Below are positions 1 to 8,202 of a stretch of DNA of 28,865 bases, in pieces; the first letter of the stretch is position 1, and every line of letters starts with the position of its first letter. The DNA lies in IMG/VR virus record IMGVR_UViG_3300039136_000093, positions 1 to 28,865 of that record; one strand, given 5' to 3'. The notes below the pieces were generated by a model, which saw nothing but the letters and a program-made list of their open reading frames with translations, did no database searches and was not told the origin of the DNA. The position numbers and the translations under genes are program-made. This DNA is from a virus.

Positions 1-692
1 ACCTGGTCCATTTCAATTTGTGCCTTGATGTCATTAGCCCCATATTCATTAAATATAATCTTTGCAACATTAGATGAGTGCTCTAATTGTAGTTGTTTAT
101 AAACTCGTGTAAGACCATCACCACGAATATCAAATATATCACCTACACCAGTACTATCAATGTGTAAGATCTCCGAGTCTGTTCTACTACTTCCACCGTG
201 AAGGTGAAGAACATTACCATCACCACCATTCGAATTTGGATCAGTATCAAACTTGACCATCGCGGTAGCAATATTTCCATACCGAGATCTAACTACAAGT
301 CCTTGTTCGGTGTGGGGATGACTAATATCTAATCTTGCTGTTGCTGCATTTGTATTAATGCCAACTTTACCATCAGAAGTTATGCGAAGTCTTTCTGTTA
401 GACCACCACCAGATGATTGAGTGGCAAATTGGAAATATGCATCATCTGCGGCAGACTCACGTTTTACGGCAAGTAATGCTACACTATCTGTAGCATTTTC
501 AAACATAAACTCACCAATAACACCATCATTAGTGCTTTGAACTGGTTGTCTATTGAATGTGACTGTTGCTTCTTTACTACTCTCACCCTTTATTTCAAGA
601 AGAGTTCCTGGATTATCTGTTCCGATGCCAATATTACCGCCATTGTATCCAACGACGTTTGCAAATTGGGACAACTCTCTATTATTTGCCAT
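1..692 (-). CDS. Tail-fibre-like virion structural protein (C-terminus cut by window edge)
   Basis: An open frame runs from an ATG at 692 to the left edge with no stop, giving 230 codons. The protein starts MANNRELSQF and contains the NIGIGTDNP and KVGINTN motifs. These 'GIGT.NP' motifs recur in phage fibre proteins with stacked beta modules, and often precede a C-terminal intramolecular chaperone; that end is not in view. It lies directly after the 201-residue oxygenase gene. A late-promoter-like GATAAATA (718..711) sits 18 bases before the ATG, so it may be transcribed separately. No strong Shine-Dalgarno sequence is visible. Structural role is inferred from motifs and context; the exact fibre is unknown. 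Confidence 0.7.
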   Translation of the reverse strand, partial: MANNRELSQFANVVGYNGGNIGIGTDNPGTLLEIKGESSKEATVTFNRQPVQSTNDGVIGEFMFENATDSVALLAVKRESAADDAYFQFATQSSGGGLTERLRITSDGKVGINTNAATARLDISHPHTEQGLVVRSRYGNIATAMVKFDTDPNSNGGDGNVLHLHGGSSRTDSEILHIDSTGVGDIFDIRGDGLTRVYKQLQLEHSSNVAKIIFNEYGANDIKAQIEMDQ

Positions 693-710
693 TACTCACG
701 GTTTTTTGAG

Positions 711-718
711 TATTTATC
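711..718 (-). promoter_or_regulatory. T4-late-type promoter motif GATAAATA
   Basis: Minus-strand GATAAATA, one mismatch from the T4 late consensus TATAAATA, ends 18 bases before the ATG at 692. It overlaps the stop codon of the upstream oxygenase gene. The same octamer type recurs before other minus-strand genes here. Confidence 0.55.
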
Positions 719-1322
719 AGACTAGATGGTCCTTACAATAATACCAAGTGACTGCTACTCTTTTCTTTCCAGACTCTACTGGTGTTGAACAGTGTGGGAA
801 GCACCAATTTGATGGGAAAAATAATGCTCTACCCGCCTCTGGTCTGAAGTCAAACTCAGGAAGCATCTTGAATTTAGTTGCTCCACCCTCAAAATCATCC
901 TTTAAATACAATACAACAGATACTTGACGGTGATAAAAATCACTCTTTGGATCTGTGCAAGCATCAAAGTGATAATTATATTTTTGTTCTTTCGTATATT
1001 CTAAAACTTGAATACCTTCTCTATGAGAACTAGTTTCTCTGCCACCAGGGATTGGGTATCCATCAAGAGCAATATCAGATTTGAAAAGTCTATTTCTATA
1101 TTCTAATAACGCAGTATTCATTTTCTCATGAAGTATCTGTGTCGCAAGAGTGCCATCCTCCATGACGGTTCCTGTGCTTGAACGAACACTAGTATCTTCT
1201 CTTTCATTTCCGTCAGCATCAAAGACGGTGTTTGCCTTGAAAGTTAAATTATCAATATACTCGTTGACAATTTTCAACTGCTCTACATCAAGGACGCGAA
1301 TGTCCTGAATAAATTGTTTCAT
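717..1322 (-). CDS. 2OG-Fe(II) oxygenase, prolyl 4-hydroxylase type
   Basis: This 201-residue protein has the double-stranded beta-helix signature of Fe(II)/2-oxoglutarate dioxygenases. The metal triad is visible as H118-x-D120 (YHFDACTD) and H177 (FPHCSTP). A basic residue follows at R188 (KKRVAVTWYY), in the position that binds the 2OG carboxylate. Length and motif spacing fit the prolyl-4-hydroxylase alpha-subunit-like family. The expected reaction is hydroxylation of a side chain with O2 and 2OG, giving succinate and CO2. The gene lies in a tail-fibre cluster, and two neighbouring proteins carry long Gly-X-Y collagen-like tracts, so a virion fibre is a plausible substrate; this is inference. 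It has its own AATAAATA motif 17 bases upstream. Confidence 0.85.
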   Translation of the reverse strand: MKQFIQDIRVLDVEQLKIVNEYIDNLTFKANTVFDADGNEREDTSVRSSTGTVMEDGTLATQILHEKMNTALLEYRNRLFKSDIALDGYPIPGGRETSSHREGIQVLEYTKEQKYNYHFDACTDPKSDFYHRQVSVVLYLKDDFEGGATKFKMLPEFDFRPEAGRALFFPSNWCFPHCSTPVESGKKRVAVTWYYCKDHLV

Positions 1323-1339
1323 AACAAAGGTGTTTTCAG

Positions 1340-1347
1340 TATTTATT
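1340..1347 (-). promoter_or_regulatory. T4-late-type promoter motif AATAAATA
   Basis: Minus-strand AATAAATA ends 17 bases before the ATG of the oxygenase gene at 1322, the spacing seen for other copies of this motif in the window. Confidence 0.5.
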
Positions 1348-1351
1348 GCGA

Positions 1352-1822
1352 TTATCCAGAGACTTCCATAAGAGTGATGCTTGATTCTCCCATGGTGTCA
1401 ACGTTGTTCCTTCTGTTAATAAATATCTCATTGGTTTCTACGTTGCCTTGCACCTTGTATGTAGTCGCTGATGTAGTGCTTGGCGAATCTAAAATTTCAA
1501 TCACATATGTTTCAGTTTCACTGATAGAGGCATTTCTAACAAAAACATCATTTGTCGTAATAACTGTGCTGCCGCGCAAAACCCGAATTTTATTGTCGGA
1601 ACCTGACTGACCATTGCCAGCACATACAACTGCCCGCACGAGAACCTTGTTCGAACTGCTGGTCGGAGTAATAGATGCAGACAGGCCCACATCTACAAAG
1701 CTAGTGCTAGTTGTTGCAAAGGCATCAGTTTTGATTGTCTGTACCATCTGAATAATACCACCACTTGCACCAGAGGGTAATCCATCTCTTGGGACAATTC
1801 TATTTGTTCTTAATTCTGACAT
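1352..1822 (-). CDS. Small fibre-module structural protein (paralogue A1)
   Basis: This 156-residue protein starts MSELRTNRIVPRDG and continues LPSGASGGIIQ. That N-terminal module is shared with the genes at 1822..2370 and 3167..3652. The body is rich in Ser, Thr and Val (ASITPTSSSNKVLVRA; DSPSTTSATTYK), as expected of a beta-sandwich fibre or decoration domain. The same phrases (SITP, SPSTT) recur in the paralogues. The start overlaps the stop of the upstream gene as TAATG, implying translational coupling. No enzymatic motif is seen. A virion fibre or tail-tip role is inferred from composition and neighbours. Confidence 0.7.
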   Translation of the reverse strand: MSELRTNRIVPRDGLPSGASGGIIQMVQTIKTDAFATTSTSFVDVGLSASITPTSSSNKVLVRAVVCAGNGQSGSDNKIRVLRGSTVITTNDVFVRNASISETETYVIEILDSPSTTSATTYKVQGNVETNEIFINRRNNVDTMGESSITLMEVSG

Positions 1823-2370
1823 TATGCTGATACCTCTAACAGTATTATACTTGTTCCAGGAGAATTTTGGTAGTTATATAGAGTGCCAGGTCCATCATTG
1901 TAACTACGACCAACCCCGTAAGTTATAGATTCTCCACCCTGTAAACAGAGATTGTAAGTTATGGAATTTGTAGTTGATGGACTATCAAGATAAAAGAAAG
2001 TGCCTGTTGAAGCACTCTCAGGAGCATTAACTCCTGAAAAAAGAACATTAGTTCCTTTAAATTGAGTGGGTTGGGTATTTCCACCAATTAATGAATTTCC
2101 TCTTTTAAGATGAAGTGAAAATTCATAATTCTGTGCAGTCTGACCATTAGCAAAGACGCCTGCACTACAGTACACTAAAATTTTATTCGTAATGCTTCTT
2201 GGTGTTATGGATGCAGAGCAAACTGTTTGTGGAGAAAAATTTTGATTATTGAATGCAAATGATTGTATTGTGTTATTCTCTGCAAAGATGGTTTGAACAA
2301 TACCACCACCACCAGCAGTAGGAACACCAGTCGTTGGAATTATTCTATCTACTCTTAATTCAGATGTCAT
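1822..2370 (-). CDS. Small fibre-module structural protein (paralogue A2)
   Basis: This 182-residue protein begins MTSELRVDRIIPTTGVP and then GGGGIVQT, the same N-terminal module as paralogues A1 and A3. It also shares the internal ASITPRS and LDSPSTTNSITYNL segments with them. It is longest of the three because of insertions in the middle. It ends IILLEVSA, like the VSG and LSA ends of its paralogues. The N-terminal module may be an attachment segment and the rest an exposed domain; this is inference. It is followed by A1 with a one-base TAATG overlap and preceded by the chaperone-like gene one base away. Confidence 0.7.
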   Translation of the reverse strand: MTSELRVDRIIPTTGVPTAGGGGIVQTIFAENNTIQSFAFNNQNFSPQTVCSASITPRSITNKILVYCSAGVFANGQTAQNYEFSLHLKRGNSLIGGNTQPTQFKGTNVLFSGVNAPESASTGTFFYLDSPSTTNSITYNLCLQGGESITYGVGRSYNDGPGTLYNYQNSPGTSIILLEVSA

Positions 2371-2371
2371 A

Positions 2372-2749
2372 TCAAGAAGGTTCGGTAGGCCAGGTTACAG
2401 AAGTCATATCCAACTTATATTTAGAATCAAGAGTTGGGGTTGCTGTAGAGGGGAGATCTCTAAGTGCCTGACGATAAGTCTTGAAAGCAGCAGAGAGATT
2501 TGATCCAGTCTCTTTTGCTTTTACAACTTTCCAATCATCTTTTACAAGTCTTTTATCTCTCTCAATACGTAGAAGTTTCATTGCTTCTGCACCATCAAGT
2601 TCGGCAATTTTTGCGTTGATTGCTGCCTCTGTTGGTTTGTCCTGTCCGTGTCCGTCTATCCACTCCAAACCAGAATACTCATTACCACGGAGAACCCATT
2701 CTGCTCCTGGTGTAAGTGCTTGTAATGCTGATGTAATATCGTATTTCAT
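2372..2749 (-). CDS. Tail fibre assembly chaperone-like protein
   Basis: This 125-residue protein has an N-terminal region containing GAEWVLRGNEYSGLEW. A helical segment follows with the pattern LRIERDKRLVKDDW, then YRQALRDLPS and a Trp-containing C-terminus (TSVTWPTEPS). The 'R..RD.LL...DW ... YRQALRDLP' pattern is typical of the phage tail assembly chaperone or fibre-assembly domains encoded beside tail-fibre genes in many tailed phages. In those systems the domain aids folding or attachment of the adjacent fibre. Its position among short fibre modules agrees. A GATAAATA motif precedes it by 20 bases. Family membership is by pattern recognition only. Confidence 0.65.
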   Translation of the reverse strand: MKYDITSALQALTPGAEWVLRGNEYSGLEWIDGHGQDKPTEAAINAKIAELDGAEAMKLLRIERDKRLVKDDWKVVKAKETGSNLSAAFKTYRQALRDLPSTATPTLDSKYKLDMTSVTWPTEPS

Positions 2750-2769
2750 GGTGATATGTTATATGTGTT

Positions 2770-2777
2770 TATTTATC
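2770..2777 (-). promoter_or_regulatory. T4-late-type promoter motif GATAAATA
   Basis: Minus-strand GATAAATA lies 20 bases before the ATG at 2749 and overlaps the stop of the 123-residue gene upstream. Same octamer as at 711..718. Confidence 0.5.
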
Positions 2778-3147
2778 AGAGAATTACAAAGGCACCATCA
2801 ACGGTCATCACACCATTTAAAGTAATCGGACCTGCAGCAAAACCATTGAACTGTGTTGATATGTAGTGATTACCAGTCATCACTTTATCAGTTAGAAATA
2901 CACCATTACTTACATACAGTCCATTAAATGAATTGCCAAGACCAACTAGAGTTTTTCTATCAACGTCATCAGTGTTAATACCAACAGAAGTGGTTGTAGA
3001 CAATCCGGATGTTTGTCTCGCAAATGCAACTGCTTGCGTTCCTTCTAGGTTCCAAACACCATCAGTAGAATCATACTTATACGTTAATCCGTTGGCGGTA
3101 TAAGTATCATTATTACTGGGACTTGCCGGAAAATTAAGAGCTGCCAT
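2776..3147 (-). CDS. Short structural protein sharing its N-terminus with the 1076-residue collagen-like protein
   Basis: This 123-residue protein starts MAALNFPASPSNNDTY, then a TYKYDSTDGVWN segment. The 1076-residue collagen-like protein starts in the same way ([15 protein letters not shown], then a WQWDGSSWV segment). The C-terminus (NGVMTVDGAFVIL) resembles that protein's end ([15 protein letters not shown]). It therefore looks like a short version with the collagen-like shaft absent. The centre carries SVGINTDDVDRKTLVGLGNSFNG, similar to other fibre beta modules. The leader DNA and a CATAAATA motif are also shared with the 1076-residue gene. A baseplate- or fibre-attached structural role is inferred. 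Confidence 0.65.
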   Translation of the reverse strand: MAALNFPASPSNNDTYTANGLTYKYDSTDGVWNLEGTQAVAFARQTSGLSTTTSVGINTDDVDRKTLVGLGNSFNGLYVSNGVFLTDKVMTGNHYISTQFNGFAAGPITLNGVMTVDGAFVIL

Positions 3148-3163
3148 TATCTACTTTTTTGAT

Positions 3164-3171
3164 TATTTATG
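3164..3171 (-). promoter_or_regulatory. T4-late-type promoter motif CATAAATA
   Basis: Minus-strand CATAAATA lies 16 bases before the ATG at 3147. The downstream leader, with a run of A followed by AGATAATGG, is nearly the same as that before the gene starting at 8166. Confidence 0.55.
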
Positions 3172-3652
3172 CTGATAGCTCCATCGCATAAAGTTCTGCG
3201 TTTCTCAATGAGTTATTATCAGTCTGACCATTATAGTTAAAGAAAAAAGTATTGTAAGAACTAGTTGCATAAATTTGCAGTTTATATGTCACTGCGGACG
3301 TAGTAGATGGTGAATCTATATGTTTTCCTGGTCCCTGAAATGGAGCATAGTAACCCACATTCATATATCCCCACCACTCTCTAATTGCTGTTGAACCTCT
3401 CAATAATTTGAATGCAACATAATTATTACTATTAGCGATACACATTACACTCGATTCTATCATAATTAAATGTGATGATGATGAAGGAGTGATCGTTACA
3501 GAAGGTCCTGCATCAGTCCAAGTGCTGTTACCGGATGGAGTTACATTTGCTGTGTTGGATGATGCTCTTACAACCTGAATGATACCACCACCAGTTGCAC
3601 CAGAAGGTACTCCACCTCTTGGAACAATACTGTCTACTTTAATTTGACTCAT
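3167..3652 (-). CDS. Small fibre-module structural protein (paralogue A3)
   Basis: This 161-residue protein starts MSQIKVDSIVPRGGVPSG and continues ATGGGIIQVV, matching the N-terminal module of the genes at 1352..1822 and 1822..2370. It also shares VTITPSSSSHLIMIES and DSPSTTSAVTYKL with them. The C-terminal half is rich in Tyr, Asn and Phe, which would suit an exposed beta domain that varies between paralogues. It is four bases downstream of the paralogue B1 gene. No catalytic motif is visible. Virion location is inferred. Confidence 0.7.
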   Translation of the reverse strand: MSQIKVDSIVPRGGVPSGATGGGIIQVVRASSNTANVTPSGNSTWTDAGPSVTITPSSSSHLIMIESSVMCIANSNNYVAFKLLRGSTAIREWWGYMNVGYYAPFQGPGKHIDSPSTTSAVTYKLQIYATSSYNTFFFNYNGQTDNNSLRNAELYAMELSA

Positions 3653-3655
3653 GGG

Positions 3656-4018
3656 TTAGACTCCGAAAAAAGCAATGTCGTTGTAGTCGAAATCATTATT
3701 TCCTCCGGTCGGCGTGGAATATGTGACAACTTTGAAGGCACTTGTACTATAAGGCGTTGATCCGTGCTGAGACATACCATAATGACTCATGCCAACCGCT
3801 GCATAATTAATGGTCGAAAATGGGTTGGTGAAATTAATTGTAAATAGTCCCGTCCCAGTATCAGTGAGAGAACTGACGTTGAAGTCATCTCTAATAGTGG
3901 CAGTGCCAGTGCCATCAAAGTTGACCCATGCTTTTGCTCTACCTTGAAAAATTTCTTCACTAGTGCTTTGATTACCACCAGAAGTGTCTTGTAAATTAGT
4001 AACTTTTATGGTACTCAT
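3656..4018 (-). CDS. Small fibre-module structural protein (paralogue B1)
   Basis: This 120-residue protein has the core motif AKAWVNFDGTGTATIRDDFN, then VSSLTDTGTGLFTINFTNPF. This 'AW(V/I)NFDG...IRDDFNVSSL.D..TG.(F/Y)TINFT' domain recurs in phage tail-fibre proteins. Here it is shared with the next gene upstream (4022..4405). The N-terminus MSTIKVTNLQDTSGG resembles the start of paralogue set A, suggesting a common attachment module. The C-terminus (DFDYNDIAFFGV) is close to the NNVVIFGA end of B2. Tandem duplication is the simplest explanation. No enzymatic residues are seen. Confidence 0.7.
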   Translation of the reverse strand: MSTIKVTNLQDTSGGNQSTSEEIFQGRAKAWVNFDGTGTATIRDDFNVSSLTDTGTGLFTINFTNPFSTINYAAVGMSHYGMSQHGSTPYSTSAFKVVTYSTPTGGNNDFDYNDIAFFGV

Positions 4019-4021
4019 GGA

Positions 4022-4405
4022 TCAAGCTCCGAAAATAACGACATTGTTTATCTGCTCATCTTGATTATTAAATGCAGAATACCCAGTTTCAACTCTAACA
4101 CTAGAAGTCGAATAAGCGATAGCACCGATAATTCTTGGTTCATGATTAAATTCATATGCAGTAGTTCCTGCAACAACGAAATTTGCATTAGCTAACGCAT
4201 TAGTGAAATTGATTGTATAATCTCCAGTTGCATTGTCTACAAGTGAACTGACATTAAAGTCATCTCTAATTGAAACCGTGAACTGACCATCAAAGTTGAT
4301 CCAAGCTTTAGCAAGTTGACCAATCTCCGTGCCAGCATTATTTTTGAACAGTGGAGCACCTGTTCCAGTGTTGTTTTGAACTGTTCCGGTCTTAAGCGTA
4401 CTCAT
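4022..4405 (-). CDS. Small fibre-module structural protein (paralogue B2)
   Basis: This 127-residue protein is the paralogue of the adjacent B1 gene. It has AKAWINFDGQFTVSIRDDFN followed by VSSLVDNATGDYTINFTN, and ends VVIFGA. The N-terminus (MSTLKTGTVQNNTGTGAP) differs from B1 but keeps the same length. The gene is three bases downstream of the 91-residue gene and three bases upstream of B1, so the run is probably translated from one transcript. Likely a tail-fibre or baseplate-associated beta domain; the partner is unknown. Confidence 0.7.
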   Translation of the reverse strand: MSTLKTGTVQNNTGTGAPLFKNNAGTEIGQLAKAWINFDGQFTVSIRDDFNVSSLVDNATGDYTINFTNALANANFVVAGTTAYEFNHEPRIIGAIAYSTSSVRVETGYSAFNNQDEQINNVVIFGA

Positions 4406-4408
4406 AAA

Positions 4409-4684
4409 TTACCAAGGATTATCACCCAGAAGACTTGTGTCCCAAGATGCTTTAAGTTGATTAGTAACACTAGTAACACCTACAGTGTCAATAGTGATAT
4501 TAGCAAGATCAGTGGCATCACGAAGTGCTTGCTTGGTAGAAACAATACCTACAGTGCTTGCTCCTTCTTCTTGAGCTCTTTGAAAAGCAACGTCTTGTGC
4601 TGCTAAAAGAGGATTTCTCTTTTCACGAATGTGCTCTTTATGAATTTCTCTTGCTTTTGCCGTATTAATTCCAATATGTGCCAT
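4409..4684 (-). CDS. Conserved small protein of the fibre cluster, 91 residues
   Basis: I chose the ATG at 4684 (protein MAHIGINTAKAREIHKEHIR). A strong GAGGAGG lies about 7 bases before it, whereas an upstream in-frame ATG at 4708 would have to be read through that Shine-Dalgarno site. The N-terminal half is charged and helical (RAQEEGAS, KQALRDATDLANITIDT). The C-terminus is KASWDTSLLGDNPW. The KQALRD segment resembles the helical core of phage fibre-assembly proteins. Together with the overlapping 69-residue gene it may form a two-gene fibre-assembly unit; this is inference. The Shine-Dalgarno site is embedded in the last codons of that upstream gene, so translation is probably coupled. 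Confidence 0.65.
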   Translation of the reverse strand: MAHIGINTAKAREIHKEHIREKRNPLLAAQDVAFQRAQEEGASTVGIVSTKQALRDATDLANITIDTVGVTSVTNQLKASWDTSLLGDNPW

Positions 4685-4686
4685 GA

Positions 4687-4896
4687 TCAATCCTCCTCGT
4701 AAATCCAAGCGTTTCTAAAAGTTCTATCACTAGGAACCTCACTTACATCAATCACTTGATATGCTTTACCTGCAGGGACATCCTGAGCTAATCTATCAAG
4801 TGAGGGGCAATGTGTTGAAGGTACAAGGATAGATACACCACCTTCACCATTATCATAAATTATCCTCTTGTTATAGACTCCATCTACGCCAGGCAT
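4687..4896 (-). CDS. Small tail-associated protein, 69 residues
   Basis: The protein starts MPGVDGVYNKRIIYDNGEGG and has the segment SILVPSTHC. It continues with VPAGKAYQVIDVSEVPSDRT and ends FRNAWIYEED. The 'VP.G..Y.(I/V)(V/I)D.SE(I/V)PSDRTFRNAW' pattern occurs in small proteins encoded beside tail-fibre genes in many tailed phages. Their biochemical role is not established as far as I know. The last codons form GAGGAGG, the ribosome-binding site for the next gene. A perfect TATAAATA late-promoter motif lies 29 bases upstream. Confidence 0.6.
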   Translation of the reverse strand: MPGVDGVYNKRIIYDNGEGGVSILVPSTHCPSLDRLAQDVPAGKAYQVIDVSEVPSDRTFRNAWIYEED

Positions 4897-4925
4897 AATA
4901 ATTTAAAATCTGAACGACTTGAGAT

Positions 4926-4933
4926 TATTTATA
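4926..4933 (-). promoter_or_regulatory. T4-late promoter motif TATAAATA (perfect consensus)
   Basis: Minus-strand TATAAATA, identical to the T4 late promoter consensus, lies between the stop of the 1076-residue gene and the start at 4896. It is the best late-promoter match in the window and would drive the run of small fibre-module genes to its left. Confidence 0.65.
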
Positions 4934-4935
4934 CG

Positions 4936-7900
4936 TCACAGAACAGTAAATGTCGCACCACTAGAGATAGTGAGTGTTACTCCTGACGCAATCTCATAAG
5001 GTCCGAATACTCCACCATTAAGTGAACCAGATAAAGTTTTATTGGAGTTCAGTGCCTGATCGTTAGTATAGAAACCATCTGTCAACTGAATATTAGTTCC
5101 ACTTGGTGGGTTTGTAGCACCTGTGGCACCTTGAGGACCTGTGGGACCTACTGGACCCTGGTTGTTTGATACAACCCACTGATTCGTGGAATCACCATCA
5201 GTATAATAAACATACAACTTACCATTCTCACTGTTCCACCAAAGATCTCCACTAGATGCACTACCAGGAGCAGAAGTAGAGACCGTTACACTACCACCAT
5301 CAGCACCTTGAGGACCCGTAGATCCTGCAGGACCAGTAGAACCTGTGGCACCCTGAACACCCTGAGCACCTTGAGGACCAGTGGGTCCGGTAGGACCAGT
5401 AGATCCTGCAGAACCTGCTGCACCCTGAACACCCTGTGCACCTTGAGGTCCTGAACCAGCATCAACCCAATTGACTTGAGTTCCAGTAGAACTTAAGACC
5501 TGACCAGAAGTTCCAAGATCACCATCTTTATCCTCAAGTCCTTGAGGAATTTGCATACCATCAGTATTAAAGATCAGTTTATCCTGATTATTGGTGATAT
5601 CTCTAATTCCTAATAGTCCTGAGTTGAGCCTGATGCGGTAATCGGGATTATTGTCACTATCTGTAAATCTTAATTCTGGACTTACATCCCCAATAAAAAT
5701 ATCTTTAGCATAAATGTATCTACCTACAGTTAAATCATTTCCATCAAAAGTTAAGTTTGCTTCCGCGTTGATAGTTCCAGAAGTGGAGGTAGCGGTCAGT
5801 ATTCTATTATCTGCTTCATTCGTGATTGTTGCACTACCACCAGCACCTTGTGGTCCTGTAGAACCCGTAGCACCCTGAACACCTTGGGGACCTGTTGGTC
5901 CTGTTGGTCCTGTAGCACCATCATCACCTTGAGGACCAGTGGGTCCAGTGGGTCCTGTTGAACCACCAGAACCCGTAGCACCCTGAACACCTTGGGGACC
6001 TGTTGGTCCTGTTGGTCCTGTTGGTCCTGTAGAACCCGTAGCACCCTGAACACCTTGGGGACCTGTTGGTCCTGTTGGTCCTGTAGCACCTTGAACACCC
6101 TGATTACCTTGAGGACCAGTGGGTCCAGTGGGACCTGTGGAACCAGTAGCACCAGTAGCACCCTGGACACCTTGATTACCTTGAGGTCCTGTGGGACCAG
6201 TATCACCCTTATCACCAGTTCTAGCAAACGTTACGATAACATCTTCACTGTTACTGAAAGATGTAGATCCTGAAATGTATGAAGAAGGAACTTTAAAATA
6301 TCCAGTTGCTTCAGTTATTGATCCAGTAATCGTGAATAAGGCGAAGTCATCAGCGTTCAGGCGATTAGAAACTCTGTAATGACCCTTGATTGTAGAGGTA
6401 GAGTCATCAATAGTTCTTAAATAAGTTTGTATATCAGTGCCATTATCATCTGCATCATCAATGTAAAGTGTTAATGCACCAGAAAATGTTGATTCACTGA
6501 ATCTTAAAGTGCCCTGACCTGGGTCACTATCAGTCGTCGAAGTGCTGAATGTATAGTCAAAAGTAGCACCACCAAAGTTTCCATCAGCACCTTGTGGTCC
6601 TGTTGGACCCGTGCCACCTGTCGGACCACCAGCACCAGTAGCACCCTGAACACCTTGATTACCTTGAGGTCCGGTAGCACCCTGAACGCCTTGATTACCT
6701 TGAGGACCAGTGGGACCTGTAGCACCTTGACGACCCTGAGCGCCTTGTGGTCCCGTTGAACCACCAGAACCTGTAGCACCTTGAACGCCTTGAGCGCCCT
6801 GAACACCTTGATTACCTTGAGGACCAGTAGCACCCTGGACACCTTGAGGACCAGTAGAACCAGGAGAACCAGCACCTGTGGCACCCTGAACACCCTGAGC
6901 TCCTTGAGGTCCTGCAGATTCAAAGTAAAGAATATCTACAATATCCCCTACAGTAGCACCAGTGTCTAATACAACTGTACTTCCGTTAGATGCAGTGTAT
7001 TCTGCTGGTGTTAAACGGACACCGTTTACGAATACATCTACATCATCACCATTTACATATCCACCTGATACGGTAAAGGTAGTTTGATTGGCAGTAGCAG
7101 TGAAGTTAGACTCTGTTCTACTGAAGTTAGAACCCTGAGCACCTTGAACGCCCTGAGCTCCCTGAACACCTTGGTTACCTTGAGGTCCTGCTGAACCTGT
7201 GGCACCCTGAGCACCTTGAGGACCAGTACCGCCTGATGGACCACCAGCACCTGCAGCACCCTGAACGCCTTGAGCTCCTTGAACACCCTGAGCTCCTTGA
7301 ACGCCTTGTGCGCCCTGAACGCCTTGTGCTCCAGTATCACCTTTATCGCCAGTTCTAGCGAAAGTGACTATAATATCTTCACTATTACTAAAAGAAGTAG
7401 AACCAGAAATATAGGAGGAAGGAACTTTGAAATATCCAGTTGCTTCGGTTATAGATCCTGTGATCGTGAATAAAGCGAAATCGTCTGCATTAAGACGGTT
7501 AGAAACTCTATAATGACCTTTGATTGAAGAAGTGGAGTCATCAATAGTTCTCAAATAAGTTTGAATATCTGTCCCATTGTCATCTTCATCATCAATGAAA
7601 AGTGTTAATGCACCAGAGAATGTTGATTCACTAAACCTTAACGTGCCCTGACCAGGATCACTATCAGTGGTTGTAGTACTAAATGTGTAGTCGAACGTAG
7701 CGCCACCAAAGTTTCCATCAGCACCTTGTGGTCCTGTACCACCTGTTGCACCACCAGCACCTGCAGCACCTTGTACGCCCTGTGCTCCCTGAACACCCTG
7801 AGCACCCTGAACCCCTTGATTTCCTTGAGGTCCTGTAGGACCTGTGGCACCTTGAACGCCTTGATTACCTGTAGGTCCAGTAGATCCAGTGGCACCTTGA

Positions 7901-8166
7901 ACGCCTTGAGCGCCCTGAACACCTTGGTTACCTGTAGGTCCTGTAGGTCCTGCTACATTTGAATCTGCACCAGTGGCACCTTGAACACCCTGAGCACCCT
8001 GAACGCCTTGATTACCTTGAGGACCTGCTGCTCCAGTCGTTCCCTGAAAACCCTGATTACCTGCGCTAACTACGCGAACCCAAGAGGATCCATCCCACTG
8101 CCACTTAGTGCCACTTTCTTCGTGGATATCGTTTAGACTGGGACTATTAGGAAAATTTAGCGCCAT
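4936..8166 (-). CDS. Collagen-like virion fibre protein, 1076 residues
   Basis: A modular fibre protein. Residues 1-35 are an N-terminal module ([15 protein letters not shown]) shared with the 123-residue protein. Gly-X-Y collagen-like tracts ([26 protein letters not shown]) then alternate with globular domains. Domain A, about 130 residues ([12 protein letters not shown] to [11 protein letters not shown]), occurs at about 147-276 and again at 525-654. A domain with [15 protein letters not shown] lies at about 344-420, and a fibre module ending [15 protein letters not shown] at about 774-905. [19 protein letters not shown] module lies near 960-1000. The end ([15 protein letters not shown]) is beta-rich. 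The Gly-X-Y tracts should form trimeric triple-helical shafts. A host-contacting tail fibre is the likely role. A 2OG oxygenase is encoded just upstream. A CATAAATA motif precedes the gene; no strong ribosome-binding site is seen. Confidence 0.85.
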   Translation of the reverse strand: MALNFPNSPSLNDIHEESGTKWQWDGSSWVRVVSAGNQGFQGTTGAAGPQGNQGVQGAQGVQGATGADSNVAGPTGPTGNQGVQGAQGVQGATGSTGPTGNQGVQGATGPTGPQGNQGVQGAQGVQGAQGVQGAAGAGGATGGTGPQGADGNFGGATFDYTFSTTTTDSDPGQGTLRFSESTFSGALTLFIDDEDDNGTDIQTYLRTIDDSTSSIKGHYRVSNRLNADDFALFTITGSITEATGYFKVPSSYISGSTSFSNSEDIIVTFARTGDKGDTGAQGVQGAQGVQGAQGVQGAQGVQGAAGAGGPSGGTGPQGAQGATGSAGPQGNQGVQGAQGVQGAQGSNFSRTESNFTATANQTTFTVSGGYVNGDDVDVFVNGVRLTPAEYTASNGSTVVLDTGATVGDIVDILYFESAGPQGAQGVQGATGAGSPGSTGPQGVQGATGPQGNQGVQGAQGVQGATGSGGSTGPQGAQGRQGATGPTGPQGNQGVQGATGPQGNQGVQGATGAGGPTGGTGPTGPQGADGNFGGATFDYTFSTSTTDSDPGQGTLRFSESTFSGALTLYIDDADDNGTDIQTYLRTIDDSTSTIKGHYRVSNRLNADDFALFTITGSITEATGYFKVPSSYISGSTSFSNSEDVIVTFARTGDKGDTGPTGPQGNQGVQGATGATGSTGPTGPTGPQGNQGVQGATGPTGPTGPQGVQGATGSTGPTGPTGPTGPQGVQGATGSGGSTGPTGPTGPQGDDGATGPTGPTGPQGVQGATGSTGPQGAGGSATITNEADNRILTATSTSGTINAEANLTFDGNDLTVGRYIYAKDIFIGDVSPELRFTDSDNNPDYRIRLNSGLLGIRDITNNQDKLIFNTDGMQIPQGLEDKDGDLGTSGQVLSSTGTQVNWVDAGSGPQGAQGVQGAAGSAGSTGPTGPTGPQGAQGVQGATGSTGPAGSTGPQGADGGSVTVSTSAPGSASSGDLWWNSENGKLYVYYTDGDSTNQWVVSNNQGPVGPTGPQGATGATNPPSGTNIQLTDGFYTNDQALNSNKTLSGSLNGGVFGPYEIASGVTLTISSGATFTVL
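6203..6590 (-). repeat. Domain A, copy 2 of 3 (interrupting globular module)
   Basis: Encodes about 130 residues beginning [14 protein letters not shown] and ending near [11 protein letters not shown]. The protein sequence is almost identical to the copy at 7338..7724, with scattered synonymous differences in DNA. Edges are approximate. Confidence 0.75.
7338..7724 (-). repeat. Domain A, copy 1 of 3 (interrupting globular module)
   Basis: The N-terminal-most copy of the [18 protein letters not shown] to [11 protein letters not shown] module in the 1076-residue protein. It is flanked on both sides by Gly-X-Y tracts. Edges are approximate. Confidence 0.75.
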
Positions 8167-8183
8167 TATCTATACTTTTTGAC

Positions 8184-8191
8184 TATTTATG
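8184..8191 (-). promoter_or_regulatory. T4-late-type promoter motif CATAAATA
   Basis: Minus-strand CATAAATA lies 17 bases before the ATG of the 1076-residue collagen-like gene at 8166. The leader from here to the ATG is a near copy of the leader at 3148..3171. Confidence 0.6.
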
Positions 8192-8202
8192 TCCTTATTC
8201 TC

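Noticed and set aside
4685-4708. N-terminal extension of the 91-residue gene to an ATG at 4708
   Set aside because: The extension translates the GAGGAGG ribosome-binding site itself and overlaps the upstream gene; the ATG at 4684 is ideally spaced from it.
5992-6273. Plus-strand open frames opposite the collagen-like genes, with Cys-Trp-Ser or Thr-Leu repeats (also near 7726, 9250 and similar minus-frame runs)
   Set aside because: They are mirror readings of the Gly-X-Y repeat DNA, which rarely contains stops in any frame. They have no ribosome-binding sites and low-complexity products.
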